A stretch of DNA of 64,000 nucleotides. It comes from Paenibacillus_E sp040812395. GTDB taxonomy: Bacteria; Bacillota; Bacilli; Paenibacillales; NBRC-103111. The notes below the pieces were generated by a model that made no database searches, was not told where the DNA came from, and worked only from the letters and a program-made list of their open reading frames with translations. Location of the stretch: positions 15,740 through 79,739 of the forward strand of contig NZ_JBFNXH010000019.1 in NCBI RefSeq assembly GCF_040812395.1. Reading direction: 5' to 3'. Made by a program: the position numbers and the translations under genes. Each line of letters begins with the position of its first letter. The stretch's first letter is position 1. Shown here piece after piece: positions 25,713-33,748 of the stretch.

Positions 25713-26366
25713 CTAGCCGATAACCGTTTCAATAAATCTTTCCAGTGAACCTGTATCGGTTATATGTTTATTGCATTCCTCACTATTCATGCACAAATAG
25801 TTGCCGACCGCTTTATAGTAATCAGGCGAAGCGTTGGCTGGCCTTTTTTTAGAAACCGCCGAAAATAACGCAAGCTCCTCATACCTGTTGCAGATAAAGC
25901 AAAAACTCTTCTTATTGGTCGGTGTAAACTTGCCTTCTATGCCAATGACTTTTCCTTGCAGGCTGTAGACCATGAACAATTTATTGGTTGCAATATCTGT
26001 CCAACCCAGATAAGTGACATAACGAAAATCGATCAGGGATATATCAGGAATCTTCAGCTTCTTATTCTTGGGGAATAATTTCTGAATCTGTTTCTCCGTA
26101 ATCTGCGGGAATGCCGCTAGATGCGATTCTATCGAGGTCAGATACTTTTGAAAATCATCGGGTTTGTCTAAGCCAATAAATGGGTCCAGCAAATGCTTCT
26201 GATTGTCCGTACACACCGGAAACAGTTCGGCTATTTTGGTTGCTGCACCATACCGGACGGCTTCCAGTACTTTCGGGTCGGAAATCGTGCTGAGCGCTTG
26301 CTGCAAAATCCCCGCTTGCTTTTTAATCACATTATATTGATGGTTTCTAATGAATGGTTCACACAT
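25713..26366 (-). CDS. FusB/FusC-type EF-G-binding protein (fusidic acid protection)
   Basis: A 217-residue two-domain protein: an N-terminal four-helix bundle (MCEPFIRNHQYNVIKKQ...) and a C-terminal domain with a zinc finger formed by CFICN (C-x-x-C) and CMNSEECNKH. This is the organisation of FusB/FusC, which bind elongation factor G and release it from the ribosome when it is trapped by fusidic acid. Homologues occur as chromosomal genes in many Bacilli, where they confer low-level resistance or help EF-G turnover. GGAGCTG ribosome binding site. No mobility genes nearby, so it looks intrinsic. Confidence 0.9.
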   Translation of the reverse strand: MCEPFIRNHQYNVIKKQAGILQQALSTISDPKVLEAVRYGAATKIAELFPVCTDNQKHLLDPFIGLDKPDDFQKYLTSIESHLAAFPQITEKQIQKLFPKNKKLKIPDISLIDFRYVTYLGWTDIATNKLFMVYSLQGKVIGIEGKFTPTNKKSFCFICNRYEELALFSAVSKKRPANASPDYYKAVGNYLCMNSEECNKHITDTGSLERFIETVIG

Positions 26367-26653
26367 GGTGTGGTCAGCTCCTTATTTTTCATATTAAAAA
26401 TAAGGAGCAAAGCCAGTTATTAGAAACGATGTATTCTTTATTAGGGCGATTATTTGTGAAATTAGTTACGCCCATGCAAAGTATCGCCTCTACATCAGGC
26501 TTTGCATGAGACTGTGCCAATCTGGCAATCTTTAATTGCCATCTATACCAACTCCTTCGCACGTTGAATACAAACATTATACAAAATACTCCCCATTGTC
26601 TCAATGGAGAGTATTGTTCAAGGAAGATTCCGGTCCCGTCTCCTGGCCCATGC

Positions 26654-26830
26654 GGAACGTCGTTCCTTTATAAGATTTACTTTACCCTTATTCCAGCGCA
26701 GTGAAGGAACATGGTTCCCTTATTCTGACTATTTGCCAGAAAAAAAGCGGAATTTTCAGGAATAAGGTACTGACGTTCCGCGAATATAACTTGTATGCGA
26801 TTACATCAATAAATAAGAAACTCACGTTCC
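26654..26830. repeat. Dispersed four-box element, copy D (diverged core only)
   Basis: In the 660-bp gap 26367-27030, which holds no convincing gene. Boxes: forward 26654-26674 and 26706-26725 (GGAAC...TTAT), reverse 26760-26779 and 26812-26830 (AATAAG...GTTCC). Spacing and order (+,+,-,-) match copies A-C, but sequence between the boxes is different and the long flanks are missing. A separate 9-bp hairpin (ATGCAAAGT/CTTTGCAT) lies at about 26473-26512. Confidence 0.6.
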
Positions 26831-27030
26831 GTGAGCCGTTTTCCATATTCGTGACTGCTGCGTCCAGCGATAAAACTGGCGAGAAAAAGCCGAACAACAA
26901 CTTGTTCGGCAGATCGTTACTTATATGAAGCTGCATTTTGCCACGTATAAAGGAAATTTTCAATGTTCAGCTGCAATCAGGCGAGCCTCATATGAGAAGA
27001 ATAATGTAATTCGCAGCGTCCTAATCAGCT

Positions 27031-27600
27031 TTATTTGGAAATAGCCTGCATTAAGCTCTTCCGGGGGTCGAGATTCGGATTCAACACATGCTGCAGATAG
27101 CGTTCAGCGCTTTGTTGAATAGCTTCCTCTGAAGCGTTAGCGGCTCCATGAAAGATAAAGCTCGGCAAGAAGCTCATGCCAATGAGCCCCGCAAGCGCTT
27201 GATACGGCTTGGTAAATTCACTCATTGCAAAGCCTTGGAAGCCCCCAGCTTGATACGCCTGCTCGTGGGAACCTGTCGAGATGGCAAGAAGCAGCTCTTT
27301 GCCAGCAAGTCCTCGGCCTCGGCCCCCGCCCCCTATCAGCCAACTTGAATCCAGAACCACTTCCTGCCACATTTTGAAAAAGGACGGCGCGCTATACCAA
27401 TAAAAAGGAAATTGAAACACAATGCGGTCATGGGCAAGGAGCAACTCCTGCTCCTTTGTTGCCTCAATGACTTTATCCGGATAAACGGCGTACAAATCAT
27501 GAACGGTAATGTCTTCATTTTGATTCAGCCTATCCAGCCATACTTTGTTTACTTTTGAGATGTCCAGTTGCGGATGCGCAACGATAACCAACGTTTTCAT
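27031..27600 (-). CDS. NAD(P)H-dependent oxidoreductase (KefF/MdaB-like flavodoxin fold)
   Basis: A 189-residue flavodoxin-like protein that probably reduces quinones with NAD(P)H through FMN/FAD. Visible are TLVIVAHPQLDISKVN (phosphate-binding start), HDRIVFQFPFYWYSAPSFFKMWQEVVLD (the FPxYWxxxP motif of the NQO/KefF group) and ISTGSHEQAYQ. Start at 27600 follows GAGGAGG. A 17-bp perfect inverted repeat directly upstream points to control by an unlinked repressor, as is usual for such quinone/diamide-response genes. Confidence 0.9.
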   Translation of the reverse strand: MKTLVIVAHPQLDISKVNKVWLDRLNQNEDITVHDLYAVYPDKVIEATKEQELLLAHDRIVFQFPFYWYSAPSFFKMWQEVVLDSSWLIGGGGRGRGLAGKELLLAISTGSHEQAYQAGGFQGFAMSEFTKPYQALAGLIGMSFLPSFIFHGAANASEEAIQQSAERYLQHVLNPNLDPRKSLMQAISK

Positions 27601-27622
27601 AAATGAATTCCTCCTCTCCAAT

Positions 27623-27671
27623 AAACTTTACCAAATAAAATTTATTAAGTAAAGTTTATTTGGTAAAGTTT
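27623..27671 (-). promoter_or_regulatory. 17-bp perfect inverted repeat upstream of the oxidoreductase
   Basis: AAACTTTACCAAATAAA (27623-27639) and its complement TTTATTTGGTAAAGTTT (27655-27671), 15 bases apart, with a further AGTAAAGTTTAT half-repeat inside. Candidate operator; no regulator gene adjacent. Confidence 0.55.
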
Positions 27672-27704
27672 TATCAAATTAACATTTAGAAGGGCAGCCA
27701 TAAC

Positions 27705-27742
27705 GAAAAACCTGCCCTCTAAAAATGAGGGGCAGGCTTTTT
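27705..27742 (-). terminator. Bidirectional terminator after the sulfurtransferase
   Basis: CCTGCCCTC (27711-27719) / GAGGGGCAGG (27727-27736) with U tracts on both strands. Confidence 0.85.
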
Positions 27743-27756
27743 ACTTGCGGCATTTT

Positions 27757-28590
27757 TTAAACGAAAACCTCCGTATGCTCGTCATTTCCCCACTCGTCCC
27801 ACGATCCTTCGTAAGGCCGTATATCGGAATAACCGAGCAAGCGCAAAACAAAATACGAATGTGCACCTCGCTGATTGGATTGACAGTAGGGCACTATGGT
27901 TTGATCCGTTCTTAGACCTAAAACTTCAAACTCCCGCTTTAATGCGGCATACGGCTTAAATCTGATCACTCCGGCCTCGTCCGGCGGATCGAGCGCTTCT
28001 TTCCACTCTTTATGGATCGCTCCCTTGATATGGCCTCCCTTGCGATTGTTTCGCTTATCAAGACCTGCGTACTCTTCCGCGGAACGAACATCCAGCAGCA
28101 CACTGTTGACCAGCCCCTTCTGAATGTCCTCCTTCGTCACCACTCGCAATGAATCCGCAGAAATGGTGATTGAACCGGCAGGCACATCAGGCGATTCCGT
28201 CGAGATTTCCTTCGCCGCCGAAGCCCATGCCGTGTAACCGCCATTCAGCAGCTTCACCTGATCCTTCAATCCAAGGTACTCCAAAACATAGAAAAGCCGT
28301 GCCGCCAGAACTCCGCCTCCCTCGTCGTAGACAATGATCGTCGTGTCATTGTTCAAACCGGCAGCCTCCAGCACATGCTGCAAACGATCTGACCGGACAA
28401 ACGTATGGTTGGATGTATCCTTCACATCCTTCACATGCAAGGGGACTGCTCCTGGGATATGTCCGGCTTGATAGCCCTCTGATCTGGCATCAAGTAGAAT
28501 CACATTTGGAGAAAATCGGTGTTCATCCACCCACTCTACATCGACGAGCAGATGCCCGTTCGGATAATCGGAACCTTGTACAACTGTCAT
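27757..28590 (-). CDS. Two-domain sulfurtransferase (rhodanese)
   Basis: A 277-residue tandem rhodanese. The N-terminal domain (LLDARSEGYQAGHIPGAVPLH) lacks the catalytic Cys at the loop (IIVYDEGGGVLAAR); the C-terminal domain has it in IVPYCQSNQRGAHSYF. Such proteins transfer sulfane sulfur from thiosulfate or 3-mercaptopyruvate. The C-x-S-x-x-R/G loop is closer to thiosulfate sulfurtransferases. AAGGAGGGG site; 29 bp after the second LLM monooxygenase gene and surely co-transcribed, linking it to sulfur released from organic compounds. Confidence 0.92.
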   Translation of the reverse strand: MTVVQGSDYPNGHLLVDVEWVDEHRFSPNVILLDARSEGYQAGHIPGAVPLHVKDVKDTSNHTFVRSDRLQHVLEAAGLNNDTTIIVYDEGGGVLAARLFYVLEYLGLKDQVKLLNGGYTAWASAAKEISTESPDVPAGSITISADSLRVVTKEDIQKGLVNSVLLDVRSAEEYAGLDKRNNRKGGHIKGAIHKEWKEALDPPDEAGVIRFKPYAALKREFEVLGLRTDQTIVPYCQSNQRGAHSYFVLRLLGYSDIRPYEGSWDEWGNDEHTEVFV

Positions 28591-28619
28591 TGTTTTATCC
28601 CCTCCTTCTATTCGTAATG

Positions 28620-29924
28620 TTAGAGCCGCTCGAATCCCAAATTTTCACGCAAGTTCCTGCCCGCATACGAGCTGGGGAACAATCCACGCCGCTGCAATTC
28701 CGGAACGACTTGCTCCAAAAAAGCTTCAGCTCCCCCGGACGCCAGCTGCGGCATTACGCTGAACCCATCAGCTGCGCCGCTGTTGTACCATTTCTCCATC
28801 ACGTCCGCAATTTGCTCCGCTGTCCCTGCAAGGGTAAGCTCGCCGGTGCCTACCCAGTGTTTCTCAAGCAGCTCTCTAATCGTCAGCTTTTCATTGTCCA
28901 CGATCTTTTTTACTCGCTGATAAAAGGATTGATAGGCATTAACTTGGGACAGATCAGGCAATTCAGGAAAAGGATCGTCCAGCGCATACACAGAAAAGTC
29001 GATCCCTAATAGATTCGATAGCGACATCAGGGAACGCTCTATGGAGCCGAGTTTCCGCAGCTCGCCGGCAATTTCCTTGGCCTCTTCTTCTGTTCTGCCC
29101 ACAATCACTTGCAGGCCCGGCAAAATCTTGATGCTGCCCGGGGGCCGACCCGCTTTGGCAGCTCTGGATTGAATGTCTTGGTAAAAAAGCTGCGCTTCCT
29201 CCAGCGATTGCTGCACGGTAAAGATCAGCTCCGCATACTGCGCCGCCAGATCTTTGCCTTCCTCGGATGCGCCTGCTTGAACGAGCAACGGTCTGCCTTG
29301 CGGCGTACGCATAATGTTCAGCGCACCCCGAACCGAGAAATGGGCGCCTTCGTGGTGAATATCACGAACTTTGTCCACGTCGGCATAAATGCCGTTAACC
29401 TGATCTTGAACCAGCGCGTCTTCATGCCAGCTGTCCCATAATTTGAGGGCTACCTCTGTAAACTCCCTGGCTCTTTCATAGCGCTGCGTATGAGACGGGA
29501 GCCCCGGAAGCCCGAAGTTATACGCTGTGCGATCCACCCCCGTGGTCACGATGTTCCAGCCCGCCCGGCCCCCGCTGATATGATCCAGCGATGCGAAGAT
29601 TCTTGCTACATTGTACGGTTCATTAAAGCTTGTCGATACGGTGGCAATCAAGCCGATATGTTCGGTCACCGTGGCGATCGCTGATAGCAAGGTGAGCGGT
29701 TCAAAGCCAAGTATGGGACCATGCTGTACAGCCTTAGCCTCAATCGACAGGCCGTCAGCGATAAACAGCGAATCCACCCGGGCAGCCTCCGCCTTCTGGG
29801 CAATCCGCTGAAAATACTTCCTGTCATGAAGCTCCTCCAGCTTCGCGCTGGAATGACGCCAGGCCCCGCGGTGAGAGCCCGCATTTTGCAGCATAAGATT
29901 CAAAATCATTCTTCGATCGCTCAT
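28620..29924 (-). CDS. LLM-class flavin-dependent monooxygenase, second paralogue
   Basis: A 434-residue paralogue of the 19373-20725 protein with the same signatures (LNLMLQNAGSHRGAWRHSS, SLFIADGLS, LIATVSTSFNEPYNVAR, GGRAGWNIVTTGVD, DGFSVMPQLASGG). A FMNH2-dependent TIM-barrel monooxygenase for sulfur- or nitrogen-containing organics. The start at 29924 (MSDRRMIL) is placed eight bases after AGAGGTG; an ATG six bases earlier is possible. The frame extends in phase to 30035 through a hairpin leader, which I regard as untranslated. Operon with the rhodanese. Confidence 0.9.
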   Translation of the reverse strand: MSDRRMILNLMLQNAGSHRGAWRHSSAKLEELHDRKYFQRIAQKAEAARVDSLFIADGLSIEAKAVQHGPILGFEPLTLLSAIATVTEHIGLIATVSTSFNEPYNVARIFASLDHISGGRAGWNIVTTGVDRTAYNFGLPGLPSHTQRYERAREFTEVALKLWDSWHEDALVQDQVNGIYADVDKVRDIHHEGAHFSVRGALNIMRTPQGRPLLVQAGASEEGKDLAAQYAELIFTVQQSLEEAQLFYQDIQSRAAKAGRPPGSIKILPGLQVIVGRTEEEAKEIAGELRKLGSIERSLMSLSNLLGIDFSVYALDDPFPELPDLSQVNAYQSFYQRVKKIVDNEKLTIRELLEKHWVGTGELTLAGTAEQIADVMEKWYNSGAADGFSVMPQLASGGAEAFLEQVVPELQRRGLFPSSYAGRNLRENLGFERL

Positions 29925-29960
29925 TGTCATCACACCTCTGTCATTGTTCTTCTCTCCAAA

Positions 29961-30060
29961 CAAAAAGAGACTCCTGCACTCGGTACGCAAATACGAGGCG
30001 GAATCTCCAGTGGTCTGGTAGAAATGAATGTTCATTTTAAATTCGTTAATTCATATTAAA
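29961..30060 (-). promoter_or_regulatory. Leader of LLM gene 2 with hairpin/U-tract
   Basis: Minus-strand stem GAGATTCC / GGAGTCTC (29967-30007, inner CTCG/CGAG) followed by UUUUUG, 37 bp before the start codon. Upstream, plus-strand AATAGTCGGAATAATA (30060-30075) echoes the ATAGTCGGATTAAAT motif of LLM gene 1. The remaining part of 29925-30269 shows no gene. Confidence 0.45.
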
Positions 30061-30269
30061 ATAGTCGGAATAATACGATCATATCACCCGCGATTCCTGC
30101 CCGTCAACAGCAAAAAGAGCCGCCGTTCATGAGGCTGCTTCCTTTTTTTCATCCTCATATCCGAAGATCTGAAACATTCCTGACAAATTGTTGTCAGGAT
30201 CACCATGTTATGATTGGGATATACATGAATCCATTCGAAAATTGGATGGTAACCAGGAGGTCAATTCTA

Positions 30270-30773
30270 ATGACACAATCTGCAATCGACATGTTCAACT
30301 ACCACGTATGGGCGAATAAAACCCTGCTAGACCGTTTAAAAGAAATTCCGCAGGAGCTCTATTATCAAGAAATCCAAAGTGTTTTCCCAACAATTTCAAA
30401 GGCGATGCCTCATATCTACATCACAGATACCTGTTGGTTGCACATTCTTTCCGGTAAGAGCATGAATGAAGCCATGGCATTAGCCAATCAATTAAAAGAA
30501 GCTGCCAAGAAGATGAGCATCGAGGAGTTGGAAGCAGCTTTCTCCGAACTGGCTAAGGCATATACGTTGTTTTTCAAGGAGCAAGAAAATATGGAGAAAA
30601 CCATCGTCTTGGATAATCCCTATGCGGGCATTCGAGAAACCAGTTATTCAGAAATCGTTCTGCAAGTTGTCAATCATGCAACGTATCATCGCGGCAATAT
30701 TACAGCCATGTTGCGGCAGTCGGGGCACGCTTCCGTCATGACCGAGTATGCGCTTTATTGGTACTCCACATAA
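30270..30773 (+). CDS. DinB/YfiT-family putative metal-dependent protein
   Basis: A 167-residue four-helix-bundle protein of the DinB superfamily. The three conserved metal ligands are at the expected places: His in FNYHVWANKTLL (helix 1) and the pair in VNHATYHRGNITAMLRQ (helix 4 region). Family members are metal-dependent hydrolases or bacillithiol/mycothiol transferases; no substrate can be given. The start at 30270 follows AGGAGG at eight bases; the frame extends 141 bp upstream without another site. Confidence 0.88.
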   Translation: MTQSAIDMFNYHVWANKTLLDRLKEIPQELYYQEIQSVFPTISKAMPHIYITDTCWLHILSGKSMNEAMALANQLKEAAKKMSIEELEAAFSELAKAYTLFFKEQENMEKTIVLDNPYAGIRETSYSEIVLQVVNHATYHRGNITAMLRQSGHASVMTEYALYWYST

Positions 30774-30874
30774 CGCCGATTCGACAATTCGTATCAAATT
30801 CCACCCATTTACAAGGTTACCAGGTTTGTTCATAATTAAATGTGGGTTACCATCCATTTCCAAGGAGTGATACC

Positions 30875-31432
30875 ATGTCCAAGAGCATCTTAATTCTTAC
30901 TGGTGATGCCGCAGAAGTACTGGAAGTTTACTACCCCTATTTTCGTGTTTTAGAGGAAGGGTACGAAGCCATCATCGCTTCGCCGACGAAGAAAGTGCTT
31001 CGTACTGTCGTTCACGATTTCGTTGAAGATTGGGAGACTTATACGGAGAAGCCGGGGCATCAGCTGCAATCGCACATCGCGTTCGCTGATGTTGATCCTA
31101 ACCAGTACGATGGCCTGATCATTCCTGGCGGCAGAGCCCCGGAATACATTCGTTCGAATGTGGATGTTCCACGCATTATTCGTCACTTCCTAGAGGCAGA
31201 TAAGCCGATTGGCTCCATATGCCATGGAGCGCAAGTATTCGCCGCTCTAAAGGACAATCGGTTTTTTGAAGGCCGAACCATGACTGCCTATAACGCATGC
31301 CGTTTAGATGTGGAGCAGCTTGGAGCTCATTACGCGAAAGAAACGCTTCATGTTGACGGGAAGCTTGTCTCTGGCCACGCTTGGCCGGATCTGCCTGGCT
31401 TCATGCGCGAATTTTTGAAGCTGCTCTCTTAA
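30875..31432 (+). CDS. DJ-1/PfpI-family protein
   Basis: A 185-residue class-I glutamine-amidotransferase-like protein of the PfpI branch. The nucleophile Cys with its following His is in GSICHGAQVFAAL; the elbow Glu region is LEVYYPYFRVLEEGYE, and the family YDGLIIPGGRAPEYIR is intact. Members act as proteases, chaperones or glyoxalases/deglycases. Start at 30875 follows AAGGAG. Separate from the DinB gene by about 100 bp and followed by its own terminator. Confidence 0.9.
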   Translation: MSKSILILTGDAAEVLEVYYPYFRVLEEGYEAIIASPTKKVLRTVVHDFVEDWETYTEKPGHQLQSHIAFADVDPNQYDGLIIPGGRAPEYIRSNVDVPRIIRHFLEADKPIGSICHGAQVFAALKDNRFFEGRTMTAYNACRLDVEQLGAHYAKETLHVDGKLVSGHAWPDLPGFMREFLKLLS

Positions 31433-31448
31433 GCCTTAAATAAATATA

Positions 31449-31477
31449 GAGAGGTTGCCTTATTCGGCAGCCTCTTT
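31449..31477 (+). terminator. Terminator after the PfpI gene
   Basis: GAGGTTGCC-ttattc-GGCAGCCTC followed by TTTG. Confidence 0.8.
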
Positions 31478-31541
31478 GTCATTAAGGCAGCCTGCTTCAA
31501 TGCAGAGCGCCTTGAACATCACATAAATGATATCATCGTGC

Positions 31542-31569
31542 ACCTCATATCGGTATTCCCCATACAATA
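31542..31569 (+). promoter_or_regulatory. Sigma-K-type promoter of tgl
   Basis: AC at 31542-31543, 17-bp spacer, CATACAATA at 31561-31569 (consensus CATAnnnTA). Transcription would start near 31577, 36 bp before the tgl ATG. tgl of B. subtilis is a sigma-K gene. Confidence 0.6.
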
Positions 31570-31612
31570 GGTAAAATCATCCATGCGGTTTTTACAAAAT
31601 GAGGAGTAGCTC

Positions 31613-32428
31613 ATGATCGTAATCGAGGGAACTAGCACTATAATCTTTGAAGAAGGAACACTGTCCGAAGATGAGCAAGCCATCTATCAAAAAAAGAAAA
31701 GCAGCCCCGTCGAGTACCCGTTCGCTTGTGTCGATGACCTGTTGTTTGAACTCAAACTGAGAACTCAAATCATGGAAGCTTCATGGGCACTGAGTAAGAG
31801 CGGTGTTTTTTTTGCCGGATTTAACAACTCCGTGTGCAACAAGGCTTATTGGCATCATACCGATCAAGGGAGGTTCCGGCTGAAAAGCGGAGTTTCCCCG
31901 CAAGCTGCGATAAGAGATATTTTCAGCCACGGAAACTTGTATGCGTTCGAATGTTCCACGGCTGTCGTCGTCGTCCTCTATAAGGCCTTATTAGAATCCA
32001 TTGATCCCGAACAATTCGATTGGTTGTTTTCAGATCTTCTGTTATTTAATTGGGACTATAACGCTAACTTACATCTAATCGACCGGACATGTATGGAGGA
32101 GGCCGTCCCAGGGGATGTGCTTTATTTTGATAACCCCGAATTTGCCCCTATACTTCCTTGGTGGAGAGGAGAAAACGTCGTCAAGATGACAGACGGCCTT
32201 TACTATGGGCACGGGCATGGTATCGGTGTCGCTTCTGAAGGTGACATCATTACTGTCCTGAACAAATACAGAAAGCCGGACAGCACGCAATCGGCGTTCC
32301 TGACGGACACGATTGTTTTTCCCGATTTCTCCTACTTTGCCAAGTTTCAATCCAACATTCGGGTGAAGCCCATTATTGCTAAAGTTGGGGATTGTACGTT
32401 TGTACGACCAAGCCAGCCCTTTTCATGA
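31613..32428 (+). CDS. tgl: Spore-coat protein-glutamine gamma-glutamyltransferase (transglutaminase)
   Basis: A 271-residue bacterial Tgl, which cross-links spore-coat proteins through epsilon-(gamma-glutamyl)lysine bonds. The active-site Glu-Cys pair is E113-C114 in LYAFECSTAVVVV, matching the E115-C116 position of the B. subtilis enzyme; the conserved GDVLYFDNPEF and GHGIGVASEGDIITVLNK segments follow. Length fits the family (about 245-275). Expressed from a sigma-K-like promoter. The gene directly downstream encodes a His-rich coat-like protein that may be a substrate or partner. Confidence 0.93.
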   Translation: MIVIEGTSTIIFEEGTLSEDEQAIYQKKKSSPVEYPFACVDDLLFELKLRTQIMEASWALSKSGVFFAGFNNSVCNKAYWHHTDQGRFRLKSGVSPQAAIRDIFSHGNLYAFECSTAVVVVLYKALLESIDPEQFDWLFSDLLLFNWDYNANLHLIDRTCMEEAVPGDVLYFDNPEFAPILPWWRGENVVKMTDGLYYGHGHGIGVASEGDIITVLNKYRKPDSTQSAFLTDTIVFPDFSYFAKFQSNIRVKPIIAKVGDCTFVRPSQPFS

Positions 32429-32523
32429 ACATATTCGATTAAGCCCAATTTATATAGACATGTGCCTTTTTTTCCCAACCATGCATAGGATGCTGTATGC
32501 CCAAACCAGAAAGGGGAACATCC

Positions 32524-32982
32524 ATGATTAAAGAAATTGTTACTGAGGAAAACTTCCAGCTGTATCAAACGCCGGCAAGAACAGAGGATAACCTCCCGAT
32601 TCATCAAAATCCAGCTGTAGCTGGCCCGTACCACCCTGCGCATCCGCATCATCATCATGCTCAACATCCACACCATCATGCTCAGCATCCACACCATCAC
32701 CATGCTTATCATCCGCAGCACCACCATGCGTACCATCCACATCATCACCATCAAGCGCACCATGCACATCACGACCCTGTTTACCATGCGCAGCAGCATC
32801 ACGTGTACCATCCACATCATCACCCTGTTTACCATCCGCACCATCACCATGTTACGCATCCGCACCATCACCATGTTATACATCCACACTATCACCATGT
32901 TTTACACCCGCACCATCATCATGTTATGCATCCGCATCACCATGCTACGCATCCACAGCAACACCAAGGATCCCAGTACTGA
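32524..32982 (+). CDS. Histidine-rich octad-repeat protein, probable spore-coat component
   Basis: A 152-residue protein: a unique N-terminus of about 45 residues with several Gln (ENFQLYQTPAR, IHQNPAVAGPY) followed by about 100 residues of near-perfect eight-residue repeats of the type HPHHHHV[TILM] or HPHHHHAY. About 60 of 152 residues are His. The start at 32524 follows AAAGGGG. No family recognised. Position 95 bp after tgl, and the Gln/Lys-bearing N-terminus, suggest a coat protein cross-linked by Tgl, comparable in idea to GerQ. The repeat tract could bind divalent metals. Antisense frames over it are Met-rich artefacts of CAT codons. Confidence 0.75.
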   Translation: MIKEIVTEENFQLYQTPARTEDNLPIHQNPAVAGPYHPAHPHHHHAQHPHHHAQHPHHHHAYHPQHHHAYHPHHHHQAHHAHHDPVYHAQQHHVYHPHHHPVYHPHHHHVTHPHHHHVIHPHYHHVLHPHHHHVMHPHHHATHPQQHQGSQY

Positions 32983-33013
32983 TGGAAAACAATTGACCCG
33001 TACAACGTAAAAT

Positions 33014-33049
33014 GGCCCTTTCGCTTTCATGCGAATAGAGCCTTTTTTT
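33014..33049 (+). terminator. Terminator after the His-rich gene
   Basis: Imperfect stem GGCCCTTTCGC ... GCGAATAGAGCC followed by T7. Confidence 0.7.
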
Positions 33050-33068
33050 GATCAAATAATATTGAATA

Positions 33069-33734
33069 TCAAGAGTCGTGCAAACGTGAGGCTTGTTTAC
33101 GATTAACGATCATCCATTCCGCAATGACGAGATTAACGACCAAACCGAGCCAAATATTGACCTCGAGTACCTGATTCAGAATAGGCCCCACACCTTGGAA
33201 CGGTAACCCCCTATGTCCTGCGAGATACATCATGATACACAGCGGTGTCACTATACGCGCGCTTGCTGCGACAAGCGTCACAGCATAGTTGCGGATCATC
33301 CATACGCCATGAGCCTCGAACCTTTTTTGTCGAGCCACCCGATATCCCATCCATCCAGTAAATAACCATAATGCAACCAAGGTGAAAAAGGCCATTTGCC
33401 GGATATAGCTCGCCGTATACATTCCCACCACTAGCCCAGTCACGCTTCCAATGGCTACGAATCCTAAATAAAATCGTCCAACCATACGATGAATATGCGG
33501 TCGTTTGCTTCGCAGGCCAGGAAGAAATTGCAGCCAGCCTACAACGAGAGCAAGAAACGATGCGAAAATATGGACTAACAGCAGTGGGAAATGCAGGAAA
33601 AACGAAGCGTCAAGCGCTACGCGGCTATATCCTGGGTCTAATAAGATATATGGAGCTATTGCAAAGACGGCGGCACCTAACGTAAGCAAGACGATAGAGT
33701 TCCACCCGATCCTGTTTTTATGGACACTCGACAT
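33069..33734 (-). CDS. DUF2306 membrane protein
   Basis: A 221-residue protein with six or seven TM helices. It shows the DUF2306 pattern: an H-I-H-R-M-V-G-R-F-Y segment after the second helix (HIHRMVGRFYLG) and EAHGVWMIRNYAVTLVAA near the middle, with conserved His that could bind heme or metal. Function unknown. GAGAGGAG ribosome binding site. First of its strand in this block, followed by a terminator shared with the His-rich gene. Confidence 0.85.
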   Translation of the reverse strand: MSSVHKNRIGWNSIVLLTLGAAVFAIAPYILLDPGYSRVALDASFFLHFPLLLVHIFASFLALVVGWLQFLPGLRSKRPHIHRMVGRFYLGFVAIGSVTGLVVGMYTASYIRQMAFFTLVALWLFTGWMGYRVARQKRFEAHGVWMIRNYAVTLVAASARIVTPLCIMMYLAGHRGLPFQGVGPILNQVLEVNIWLGLVVNLVIAEWMIVNRKQASRLHDS

Positions 33735-33748
33735 TTGGCAGCTCCTCT

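Noticed and set aside
26428..26508. Short plus-strand frame MYSLLGRLFVKLV...
   Set aside because: 26 codons only, ribosome binding site too far away, overlaps a hairpin; no family match recognised.
30244..30855. 11-bp inverted copies of GGATGGTAACC flanking the DinB gene
   Set aside because: Each overlaps normal pre-gene sequence, there is no target duplication or transposase, and 11 bp may arise by chance.
32347..32898. Minus-strand Met-rich frame opposite the His-rich gene
   Set aside because: The Met run is simply the complement of CAT codons; no ribosome binding site and no plausible protein.
32640..32960. Short regular DNA repeats that could suggest a CRISPR or minisatellite
   Set aside because: They are the in-frame coding repeats of the His-rich protein, with no spacers and no cas genes.
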